Assembly (NCBI GenBank): GCA_003509235.1
Contig: DONH01000417.1
Location: 1-10,070, forward strand
Origin: Planctomycetaceae bacterium
GTDB taxonomy: Bacteria > Planctomycetota > Planctomycetia > Pirellulales > UBA1268
Length of the DNA stretch: 10,070 bases
Direction of reading: 5' to 3'
How positions within the stretch are numbered: the first letter of the stretch is position 1; the number at the start of each line of letters is the position of its first letter. The position numbers were made by a program, and so were the translations under genes. Below the pieces are notes generated by a model that saw nothing but the letters and a program-made list of their open reading frames with translations, had not been told where the DNA came from and ran no database searches. Positions 1 through 6,140 of this stretch are shown one piece after another.

Positions 1-399
1 TCTGCTATGGGAGCAATCAACAAGCAACAGCCAACCGCTGAATTGAGGCCAGCCTATGATGGACAGACTGATGAGTCTGATCTAATGCCTTATGATGTGC
101 TCGATCGAATTGAGAGATTCGCGATTCGCGATCAACAGATGCCCGTTGTAATTTGGGAGCAATTGATACATGAATTTCCTCAGTACGGTGCTGAGAGATT
201 AGGGTATTGGACGGAACGTTTTTTTCTGTTGTGGTCACGGAATCAGTGGAAACGTGAGCGACTAGCACCGTCTTTTCATCTTGATGACGAAAGCCTTGAT
301 CCGAAATCGTGGTGTCGATTCCCAATTCTTTCCGGAGGCTTTTCCCGCGAGTTACAAGAGTTACGTAAGAATGCATCTGCCCGCAACATTCATTGGTGA
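1..399 (+). CDS. nadE: NAD+ synthetase, C-terminal part (5' end outside window)
   Basis: This is the last 132 codons of a gene that enters from the left. The frame is open from base 1, so the ATG at 7 is internal. NadE catalyses the last step of NAD biosynthesis: ATP-dependent amidation of nicotinic acid adenine dinucleotide, in the cytoplasm. The visible part has PTAELRP (visible codons 11-17) followed by QTDE and PYDVLD, which matches the PSAELRP..QTD...PYDVLD segment of the NadE synthetase domain. Further on it has RNQWKRERLAPSFHLDDE and a WCRFPILSGGF segment, which I associate with the C-terminus of long glutamine-hydrolysing NadE proteins. The amidase domain of that form would lie outside the window, so glutamine use is inferred. 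It ends in TGA and is followed by 93 bases with no clear terminator before the next gene. Confidence 0.88.
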   Translation, partial: SAMGAINKQQPTAELRPAYDGQTDESDLMPYDVLDRIERFAIRDQQMPVVIWEQLIHEFPQYGAERLGYWTERFFLLWSRNQWKRERLAPSFHLDDESLDPKSWCRFPILSGGFSRELQELRKNASARNIHW

Positions 400-492
400 A
401 ATCTCATGGTTGGGACGATTTGTGCCTCGAAAAAGGCCTCGCGATTACTTGGGTAGATTGCTACTGTCCTAGAAATCATTGAGGAGTTTGAT

Positions 493-1392
493 GTGCATGT
501 AGTCCGGACTGGCCCTTCTGATCAACGACGTAACACTCTCTGCAGAGTGAGGTCAGGCACGCTGTGTCGCTTGGTATTCGTAATTACGGTTGTAGTTTTC
601 GGTCAATCTGAAAGTTTTTCACAGCAACAAGCCGACCAGCCCTTGAGTCAGAATCAGGCTTCAACACTAAGTCCTGATCAACGAGCGGCACTCGAACAAT
701 TATTGGTCGGATGGGAAGCTCGAAATGCAAAGGTGGCAACTTGGTCGTGTACTTTTTATAAATGGGAGTACAACGCCTGGAGCCCAGCGGATGCCTCAGG
801 AGAGCGACTAGCATTTTCTGAGAGTACAGGGGAGATTAAATACGCTGCTCCTGATAAAGGGCTCTTTCGAGTGAAGTCATCAAAGCAGTGGAATCCTGAA
901 AAAAAAACGTACGATACAAGGCCTTCAAATTCAGGTGAGCATTGGGTCTGCAACGGTACGAGCATCTATGAGTTTCGGCACAGTGAACGCCAGCTCCGTG
1001 AAACAAAACTGCCACCTGAAATGAGAGGACGGGCAATTAGTGAAGGCCCGCTTCCATTCGTTTTTGGCGCAAAGGCAGACACCCTAAAGAAGCGATATTC
1101 GATGCGAATTATTACGCCTGCATCAGTAACTGACCAAATATGGCTTGAAGCACTGCCGAAATTTCAAGTTGATGCTGCAAATTTTTCAAAAGTTGAACTC
1201 ATTCTCAGGGCTAGGGATTTAATGCCATTTGCCATTCAGGTATTCAAACCAGGAGGCCAGGACCGAGATGTCTATCAGTTTGATCCGCGAACGAGCCTCA
1301 TAGATCGAGGGCTTGATCTGATTCGCGACTTTTCCAAGCCGCTCACTCCGCTGGGATACACATTTATAGAAGAGCAGGCTCCTGGGAACTGA
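493..1392 (+). CDS. Exported TIGR03009 family protein (LolA-like fold likely)
   Basis: Predicted protein of 299 residues with a basic N-terminus, a hydrophobic stretch at about residues 26-37 and a Ser/Gln-rich segment after it. This reads as a signal peptide with a long n-region. The GTG at 493 is chosen because GAGGAG (481-486) sits six bases upstream; a GTG at 547 would give a more compact signal peptide but has no ribosome binding site. The mature part has features I associate with TIGR03009, a family known mainly from planctomycetes: an N-terminal helix (LLVGWEARNAKVATWSC), a central WVCNGTSIYEF segment, FVFGAKADTLKKRY, and IWLEALPKFQVDAANF followed by beta-like strands. The pattern resembles lipoprotein-carrier (LolA-like) beta folds, so a role in the periplasm or at the envelope is plausible, but the function is unknown. 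It stops with TGA at 1390-1392, just before an inverted repeat. Confidence 0.75.
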   Translation: MHVVRTGPSDQRRNTLCRVRSGTLCRLVFVITVVVFGQSESFSQQQADQPLSQNQASTLSPDQRAALEQLLVGWEARNAKVATWSCTFYKWEYNAWSPADASGERLAFSESTGEIKYAAPDKGLFRVKSSKQWNPEKKTYDTRPSNSGEHWVCNGTSIYEFRHSERQLRETKLPPEMRGRAISEGPLPFVFGAKADTLKKRYSMRIITPASVTDQIWLEALPKFQVDAANFSKVELILRARDLMPFAIQVFKPGGQDRDVYQFDPRTSLIDRGLDLIRDFSKPLTPLGYTFIEEQAPGN

Positions 1393-1394
1393 TT

Positions 1395-1419
1395 TTATCT
1401 GGATCGTCTCACCAGATAA
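1395..1419. repeat. 8-bp perfect inverted repeat between genes
   Basis: TTATCTGG (1395-1402) and CCAGATAA (1412-1419) are perfect reverse complements with a nine-base loop. The repeat starts two bases after the stop of the TIGR03009 gene and ends 17 bases before the TATACT -10 element of the next gene. There is no T run after it on either strand, so it is not a standard intrinsic terminator. An operator over the -35 region, or a hairpin that protects the upstream mRNA end, are alternatives. Chance is possible. Confidence 0.4.
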
Positions 1420-1433
1420 CGCTGTAGTTCATA

Positions 1434-1442
1434 TGCTATACT
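1434..1442 (+). promoter_or_regulatory. Extended -10 promoter for the TIGR04138 gene
   Basis: TGC followed by TATACT (1437-1442) matches the extended -10 form (TGnTATAAT, one mismatch in the hexamer). No good -35 hexamer is present 16-18 bases upstream, where the right arm of the inverted repeat lies; extended -10 promoters can do without one. Transcription would begin near 1449. That leaves about 28 bases before the ATG at 1477 but only about seven before the ATG at 1456, so it favours the downstream start. Confidence 0.4.
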
Positions 1443-1476
1443 CGCAAAAAAGCAAATGTCGCTGTGCGAGGAATAC

Positions 1477-1914
1477 ATGCCCCTCATTGACCCTAATCAT
1501 CCGCTGGCAGACCTACTCGAACGAGATCAGAGGTATCCTCTGGATGCATACCTGTTTGTTCTCGAAGCCCTTTCTTTTGCTCAAGAGTCCCTCGGCATGG
1601 GTGAGCAGGAGAAGTCGAAAGACGTGCAGTCAGGCCGAGAGAGAAAGAAAAGTGAAAAGCACGTGAGTGGGCAAGATCTGTGCGAAGCCGCTCGGCAATA
1701 TGCTCAGCAGCAATATGGATATTTAGCAACAAAAGTGCTGTCGTCTTGGGGTATTTGTGCTACTGCTGATATTGGCGAAATTGTGTTCAACATGATTGAC
1801 ATGGGCCAAATGAGGAAAACCAGCGATGACCGTCGTGAAGATTTTCACGATGTGTACAGTTTCGAAGACGCATTTGTTAGGGACATTGTCTTTGCCTTGC
1901 CAGATTCACCTTGA
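1477..1914 (+). CDS. TIGR04138 / Minf_1886 family protein
   Basis: Predicted protein of 145 residues, probably cytoplasmic, with no signal peptide or membrane segment. It follows the pattern I know for this family: DQRYPLDAYLFVLEAL near the N-terminus, then HVSGQDLCEAARQYAQQQYG, a WGICATADIGEIVFNMI segment and a C-terminal EDFHDVYSFEDAF. The family occurs in planctomycetes and verrucomicrobia and has no established function. A charged, lysine-rich linker (GEQEKSKDVQSGRERKKSEK) joins the first helix to the HVSGQ core. Start choice: the ATG at 1477 has GAGGA (1468-1472) four bases upstream and a suitable promoter distance. The in-frame ATG at 1456 would add seven residues but lacks a ribosome binding site. 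The stop codon overlaps an ATG as TGATG (1912-1916), but that ATG opens only 19 codons. Confidence 0.75.
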   Translation: MPLIDPNHPLADLLERDQRYPLDAYLFVLEALSFAQESLGMGEQEKSKDVQSGRERKKSEKHVSGQDLCEAARQYAQQQYGYLATKVLSSWGICATADIGEIVFNMIDMGQMRKTSDDRREDFHDVYSFEDAFVRDIVFALPDSP

Positions 1915-1930
1915 TGAAAGAGCAAAGAAA

Positions 1931-2029
1931 GTGGTGCTACCAACTCAGCGAAAGTACGCCTTCTTCATTTTGATGATTGTTATTGAGTTAGTATGGTTGC
2001 TTGTTATGTGTGGTATCGCTTTTCTTTAG
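1931..2029 (+). CDS. Possible 32-residue single-span membrane peptide
   Basis: A short frame starting at GTG 1931 (or 1934) encodes a peptide with a basic N-terminus (TQRKY) followed by about 22 hydrophobic residues (AFFILMIVIELVWLLVMCGI) and a TAG stop. An AAAGAG stretch (1917-1922) eight bases upstream could serve as a weak ribosome binding site. It fits the gap between the TIGR04138 gene and the next membrane gene, and basic-then-hydrophobic order is typical of small inserted membrane proteins. The frame stays open upstream through the end of the previous gene, so it could also be an out-of-frame remnant of a longer N-terminus. No family is recognised. Confidence 0.3.
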   Translation: MVLPTQRKYAFFILMIVIELVWLLVMCGIAFL

Positions 2030-2073
2030 TAGTTTAAGAAATTGCTATTTGCCGTTTCTAACGAGAACGCGTC

Positions 2074-2688
2074 ATGATTTTTTGGCTTGAAAGTCTTCCC
2101 TTTTGGATCGCGTTGGTACCACTGGGTGCTTACTGTTGTGTAATGGGTGGGCTGCAACTCCGTCGTCGGCCACTCGTTATGTCTGCAATGTGGGATAGTG
2201 CACTGCTCGGCATTGCCCTCTCGGGTCTCGTAGCAGTAGGGCCACTCGCCGCCATTCAGCCGTTATTAGGCGGGTCACCTTGGGGAGAGATCATCTTGCT
2301 TCTTTTGTATGCCTTGGTTGTTGCGGTGTGCATTCTGTTTGCGCGGCCGCGTTTACTAATTTATAACGCAACAGTTGAGCAGGTTCGACCTCTTGTTGCA
2401 CAGAATGCAGCTGCGATTGATCCCGCTGTTCGATGGGCGGGTGAGAGCGTTGCTTTACCAACACTCGGGCTGCAGGCTCATGTAGAAGGAAACGGTCCGT
2501 TGCGTACGGTCAGTGTTGTGGTTCTCCAATTAGGCGAAGCGGGTGAATCATGGACTGATCTGAGTCGTCGGTTGAGAAGAATGTCTCGGCGTTTACGAGT
2601 GCATCCAAGCCCAGTTGGGATGGTCTTGCTTGCTGCGGGATGCTTTATCCTACTGGCGTCTTTAATTTTGGCTATTGGTATCGTGTAA
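2074..2688 (+). CDS. Unrecognised integral membrane protein, about four helices
   Basis: Predicted protein of 204 residues. Hydrophobic segments lie at about residues 8-28, 42-62, 72-90 and 181-203. Between the third and fourth lies a soluble domain of about 90 residues with alternating polar and hydrophobic strands (for example RTVSVVVLQLGE) and a strongly basic stretch, RRLRRMSRRLR, at about 165-175. That stretch should face the cytoplasm, so with an even number of helices both termini would be cytoplasmic or close to it. Start: the ATG at 2074 has only a weak GAGA (2063-2066) seven bases upstream. I recognise no family motif. It is followed by pckA after 81 bases, and nothing in the sequence ties the two functionally. 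Confidence 0.65.
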   Translation: MIFWLESLPFWIALVPLGAYCCVMGGLQLRRRPLVMSAMWDSALLGIALSGLVAVGPLAAIQPLLGGSPWGEIILLLLYALVVAVCILFARPRLLIYNATVEQVRPLVAQNAAAIDPAVRWAGESVALPTLGLQAHVEGNGPLRTVSVVVLQLGEAGESWTDLSRRLRRMSRRLRVHPSPVGMVLLAAGCFILLASLILAIGIV

Positions 2689-2769
2689 GTAGGTACACTA
2701 ATCAACTCGAGTGTGTGGAAAAACACAGGTTTGGTTTCTGAAATAAACGGATCGTCGTTGGAGTGAAGA

Positions 2770-4353
2770 GTGCCAATTCACGTAGATTTAAGCCCGCAAG
2801 AAATAACTGTACCAGTCGTGGTACGGAATGCATCTCCCGCACGACTGTATGAAGATGCCCTCACTCGAGAGCAGGCAGGCGTCGTCTCAAGCGGTGCAAT
2901 TGCTATACGATCCGGTGCAAAAACTGGAAGGAGTCCAAAAGATAAGCATATTGTTCGTCACAGAGATTCGGAAAAAGATGTTTGGTGGGGAAGCATAAAC
3001 CATCCAATTGATGAGCATACATTTCTTTTGAATCGCCAGCGGGCAATTGACTATCTCAACACACGAGATCAGATCTATGTTTTCGATGGGTTTGCAGGTT
3101 GGGACACACGTCATCGGATTAAAGTTCGAGTGATCTGTGCCAGGGCGTATCATGCCCTCTTTATGCATAATATGCTTATTCGTCCTACACGCGAGGAGCT
3201 AGAGGACTTTGGGGCTCCTGATTGTGTCATTTATAATGCAGGCCAATTTCCTGCGAATTCTTTTACGGCACAGATGACAAGTCGTACCAGCATAGATATT
3301 TCACTTGAACGGAAAGAGCAAGTAATTCTTGGTACTGAGTATGCCGGAGAAATGAAAAAAGGGGTGTTCACACTCATGCATTGGTTGTTGCCACCCAAAG
3401 GCGTGCTTTCAATGCATTGTGCAGCGAATGAGGGAAAGTCGGGAGATGTGTCACTTTTTTTCGGTCTGTCTGGCACCGGAAAAACAACGCTATCAGCTGA
3501 TCCAAATCGTAGGCTTCTTGGTGATGATGAACACGGATGGAGTGACGACGGTGTTTTTAACATTGAAGGGGGGTGCTATGCGAAGTGCATCAGCCTTGCT
3601 TTGGAAAAAGAGCCTGATATTTATAGAGCCATTCGATTCGGTACAGTTCTAGAAAATGTTGTTTACGATGACACTACTCGTGAGGTGAATTACAATTCAA
3701 ATGCGATAACAGAAAATACGAGAGCAGCGTATCCTCTCGAATTTATTGACAATACCCAATCGCCATCTCTCGCTGCTCATCCTCGTCATGTGATTTTTTT
3801 AACGTGCGATGCTTCTGGAGTGCTGCCCCCGATAAGCCGACTAACGCCTGAGCAAGCGATGTATCAGTTCCTGTCAGGATATACAGCTCGGGTGGCCGGG
3901 ACAGAAATGGGTGTTTTCCAGCCTCAGCTTGCTTTTTCGCCATGCTACAGCGCCGCGTTTCTGGTTCGCCACCCAGTTGTTTATGCACGTTTATTGTCAG
4001 AAAAACTTCGATGTCACGGGGCTCAGGCCTGGCTGGTGAATACTGGCTGGACTGGAGGAGGGCTAGGAGTCGGCCAACGAATTGATCTATCAAGCACTCG
4101 GTGCATTATTGATGCGATTCATGCTGGATCACTGACCAGTGAACCAACTCGGCGAGATCCCATTTTTGGACTCGAGGCGGTTTGTCGGGTGCAGGGTGTC
4201 TCGGAGCGTCTCCTTGTACCACGGGATGCCTGGTCGGACGCGGCAGCTTGGGAAGAGGCAGCCCGAACTCTGGCAGAGAAGTTCCGAAAGAATTTCGTAC
4301 TATTCGGGGATGAGGCTGATGAGGCGGTGTTACGGGCTGGGCCATCCAAATAA
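2770..4353 (+). CDS. pckA: Phosphoenolpyruvate carboxykinase (ATP)
   Basis: Cytoplasmic enzyme that converts oxaloacetate and ATP to phosphoenolpyruvate, ADP and CO2, the entry step of gluconeogenesis. The 527 residues are close to the usual 530-540. Family landmarks appear in order: RSGAKTGRSPKDK near residue 50; the metal-site lysine region MKKG (K196, K197); SMHCAAN with the metal ligand H216; the P-loop GLSGTGKTT (232-240); the second metal/ATP motif GDDEHGW (D252, D253); NTRAAYPLEFI with R318; and the glycine-rich NTGWTGGG...GVGQRI segment near the C-terminus. The P-loop and DDEHGW pair mark the ATP-using class rather than the GTP class. The start is GTG at 2770, six bases after GGAG (2760-2763). 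A five-base hairpin lies upstream at 2712-2727 but is too weak to call. No convincing promoter hexamers were found in the 81 bases before it. Confidence 0.96.
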   Translation: MPIHVDLSPQEITVPVVVRNASPARLYEDALTREQAGVVSSGAIAIRSGAKTGRSPKDKHIVRHRDSEKDVWWGSINHPIDEHTFLLNRQRAIDYLNTRDQIYVFDGFAGWDTRHRIKVRVICARAYHALFMHNMLIRPTREELEDFGAPDCVIYNAGQFPANSFTAQMTSRTSIDISLERKEQVILGTEYAGEMKKGVFTLMHWLLPPKGVLSMHCAANEGKSGDVSLFFGLSGTGKTTLSADPNRRLLGDDEHGWSDDGVFNIEGGCYAKCISLALEKEPDIYRAIRFGTVLENVVYDDTTREVNYNSNAITENTRAAYPLEFIDNTQSPSLAAHPRHVIFLTCDASGVLPPISRLTPEQAMYQFLSGYTARVAGTEMGVFQPQLAFSPCYSAAFLVRHPVVYARLLSEKLRCHGAQAWLVNTGWTGGGLGVGQRIDLSSTRCIIDAIHAGSLTSEPTRRDPIFGLEAVCRVQGVSERLLVPRDAWSDAAAWEEAARTLAEKFRKNFVLFGDEADEAVLRAGPSK

Positions 4354-4419
4354 ACAGAATTTCAGGCAGCCATGTCCGCACTTTTCGTTATGATGAAGTA
4401 GTTGGCAATAGTTGTTGAT

Positions 4420-4456
4420 ATGAAGTTTTGGCTTCATTTAGTTTCCGCTGTTTTTT
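4420..4456 (+). terminator. Weak hairpin followed by a T run after pckA
   Basis: ATGAAG (4420-4425) and CTTCAT (4432-4437) form a six-base stem with a six-base loop. A run of six T residues (4451-4456) follows, but only after a 13-base gap. A real intrinsic terminator would have the T run directly against the stem and a GC-rich stem, so this is a poor match. The surrounding non-coding stretch (4354-4489) shows no convincing promoter for the peroxidase gene. Confidence 0.2.
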
Positions 4457-4489
4457 GTTAGGCGAGATTAACTTTGTAAGGAGTTGCAC

Positions 4490-5047
4490 ATGATTTCCTT
4501 GTCCGTAATGAGACTCACAGTCGGGTTGTTTTTAATTGTTGGGATGGTTGCGATGTCTGCATCAGGCAATGCAGCGTCACCGCTGGTTGGCTCCATGAAA
4601 AAAATTGATGGAACAGACCAGGACCTAAGTGACTACAGTGGCAAGGTTGTGCTCATAGTGAATGTAGCGAGTCAATGCGGCTACACATCGCAGTACGAAG
4701 GCCTGCAAAAGCTATATGACACGTTCAAGGACAAAGGTTTTGTCATCCTTGGATTCCCCGCAAATGATTTCGGCGCCCAAGAGCCTGGGAGCAACAGTGA
4801 GATTGCATCTTTTTGTTCAAAAAACTATGGCGTTACATTCGATATGTTTTCAAAAATATCAGTGAAGGGTTCGGGCAAGGCGAATCTTTATAAGACGCTT
4901 ACGGAATCCGCTAATCCGTCAGGTGACGTGGGTTGGAATTTTGAAAAGTTCCTGATTGATCGCAATGGTTCAGTCGTCGGACGTTTCAAATCAGGCGTGT
5001 CGCCACAAGATCCAGTCTTGGTTCAAGCAATCGAAGCCGCGCTTTAA
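4490..5047 (+). CDS. Exported glutathione peroxidase family protein, two-cysteine type
   Basis: Thiol peroxidase that reduces hydrogen peroxide and organic hydroperoxides. The 185 residues start with a signal peptide (hydrophobic residues 9-24, likely cleavage after ASGNA/AS), so it should act outside the cytoplasm. The active-site set is visible: peroxidatic Cys63 in NVASQCGYTSQY, Gln97 in FGAQEPG, and Trp149-Asn150 in GWNFEKFLID. The codon for residue 63 is TGC, so this is not a selenoprotein. Cys109, in EIASFCSKNYGVTF, matches the resolving cysteine of thioredoxin-dependent members such as yeast Gpx3, which suggests a thioredoxin-like reductant rather than glutathione. The usual GFPCN is GFPAN here (Ala91). 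The ATG at 4490 is chosen because AAGGAG (4478-4483) lies six bases upstream. It converges with the glycosyltransferase operon to the right. Confidence 0.92.
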   Translation: MISLSVMRLTVGLFLIVGMVAMSASGNAASPLVGSMKKIDGTDQDLSDYSGKVVLIVNVASQCGYTSQYEGLQKLYDTFKDKGFVILGFPANDFGAQEPGSNSEIASFCSKNYGVTFDMFSKISVKGSGKANLYKTLTESANPSGDVGWNFEKFLIDRNGSVVGRFKSGVSPQDPVLVQAIEAAL

Positions 5048-5083
5048 AGCATGAAGAAATCGGTCGGGCGTAAGGGGATGGAG

Positions 5084-5106
5084 TCGTAGCGTCTGTATCT
5101 CTACGA
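5084..5106. terminator. Inverted repeat between convergent genes
   Basis: TCGTAG (5084-5089) and CTACGA (5101-5106) form a six-base stem with an 11-base loop in the 67-base gap between the convergent peroxidase and GT2 genes. The plus-strand side is followed by AAAACTATTTT, a short T run after a gap; the minus-strand side has no T run. Its position suits a terminator, but the structure is weak. Confidence 0.25.
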
Positions 5107-5114
5107 AAACTATT

Positions 5115-6140
5115 TTACGTTGCCTGACGGTCTTGGTCCGACGGAGATGAATGTGCCTGATTTGTGGAGGAATTTTTGCCCCGGATAACAAATGGAGGCC
5201 GGGCCTGTGCCTCTCGATAACAACGGACAACATATTCCCCCACGATAGCAATAGTGACAGTTTGCGCCGCGGATATAAATCCAAGTAGAGCGAAGAGTGT
5301 TGGAAGCGCAAGAGTCTCTTTTGTGGGAAGTGTTAGTCCGGTTATAAGTCCACACGTTCCGATAAAAGCAAACAGGGCAGCAAGGAGCCAGATGAGTCGA
5401 ATGGGTTTATCTGATGAAAGAAGTATGGCGTCTGCGGCGAGGGAGAGCAATCGGAAGGCAGAGTATTTTGTCTCTCCGGCGGTTCTTGCGTCTCGATCAT
5501 AGTCAACTGGAGCATGGGAAAATCCGGCCCACGGAACGAGGCTTCGAAGGTATCGACGTTTTTCTGGAAGTGCACAGACGGCGTCAACGACCGCACGATC
5601 GCACAATTTGAAATCACCAGTATCGACAGGTACGGGATAGGGCATCACCCTAGCGAAAAATCTGTAAAAAAGTTTCGCCGTTACAAGTTTGAAAGTGCTC
5701 TCTCCATCACGTGATTTTCGACGTCCATATGCAACATCAACACCCGTTCGCCATTTTGTGATCATTGCAGGGATCACCTCTGGTGGATCTTGGAGATCAG
5801 CATCAATAATTACAACAGCATCTCCTTGGGCCATTTCGAGACCGGCAGACATGGCAGCTTGTTGGCCGAAGTTGCGGGAAAACTCAACGACATGAATGCG
5901 TGAGTCCCCAGATGCAAGTTGCTTTAGTTTCTCGAGCGTGCTGTCCTGACTTCCATCATCGATGTAAAGAACTTCCAGTTCCATACCTAGCTGAGGTGCA
6001 ATGCTGCAGATGCGGGCATGAGTTGCCTCAATGATCGCGTCTTCATTGTAGCAAGGGATGACAATCGACAGGAGGCCAGGACACGGACGCTCTATTGATT
6101 GGATAGGTGCCGTTGGGTCATGCCTTTCCGGCTGATTCAT
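5115..6140 (-). CDS. Polyprenyl-phosphate glycosyltransferase, GT2 family (GtrB/ArnC/DPM1-like)
   Basis: Membrane-anchored enzyme expected to move a sugar from a nucleotide donor to polyprenyl phosphate on the cytoplasmic face. The 341 residues have the GT-A fold markers in order: SIVIPCYNE (25-33), YIDDGSQDST (D61, D62), SRNFGQQAAMSAG (88-100), the metal/donor motif DADLQDPPE (113-121), GRRKSRDGES (139-148), and RRYLRSL (195-201), which fits the acceptor-phosphate site of this family. Two membrane segments follow at about 249-271 and 278-300, then GEYVVRCYREAQARPPF, the usual C-terminal signature of GtrB/DPM1-like enzymes. The ATG overlaps the stop of the upstream ArnT-like gene as ATGA (6137-6140), so translation is probably coupled. 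The sugar cannot be read from the sequence; ArnC-like, GtrB-like and dolichyl-phosphate-mannose-synthase-like annotations are all possible. Confidence 0.9.
   Translation of the reverse strand: MNQPERHDPTAPIQSIERPCPGLLSIVIPCYNEDAIIEATHARICSIAPQLGMELEVLYIDDGSQDSTLEKLKQLASGDSRIHVVEFSRNFGQQAAMSAGLEMAQGDAVVIIDADLQDPPEVIPAMITKWRTGVDVAYGRRKSRDGESTFKLVTAKLFYRFFARVMPYPVPVDTGDFKLCDRAVVDAVCALPEKRRYLRSLVPWAGFSHAPVDYDRDARTAGETKYSAFRLLSLAADAILLSSDKPIRLIWLLAALFAFIGTCGLITGLTLPTKETLALPTLFALLGFISAAQTVTIAIVGEYVVRCYREAQARPPFVIRGKNSSTNQAHSSPSDQDRQAT

Noticed and set aside
400..492. Short plus-strand frame running through the gap after nadE
   Set aside because: It is out of frame with nadE for most of its length, lacks a ribosome binding site and shows no family pattern. 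The gap has no clear terminator or promoter either.
2712..2727. Hairpin TGTGT/ACACA before pckA
   Set aside because: Only a five-base AT-rich stem with no T run; too weak to call a terminator or a regulatory site.
3231..3563. Minus-strand reading frame of 110 codons inside pckA
   Set aside because: It lies wholly antisense to a strongly conserved gene, has no recognisable motif and is explained as an overlap shadow.
4484..4489. TTG at 4484 as the start of the peroxidase gene
   Set aside because: It lies directly against the AAGGAG with no spacing; the ATG at 4490 is six bases away and gives a normal signal peptide.
4676..4678. Possible selenocysteine at the peroxidase active site
   Set aside because: The codon is TGC, an ordinary cysteine, and no in-frame TGA occurs inside the gene.
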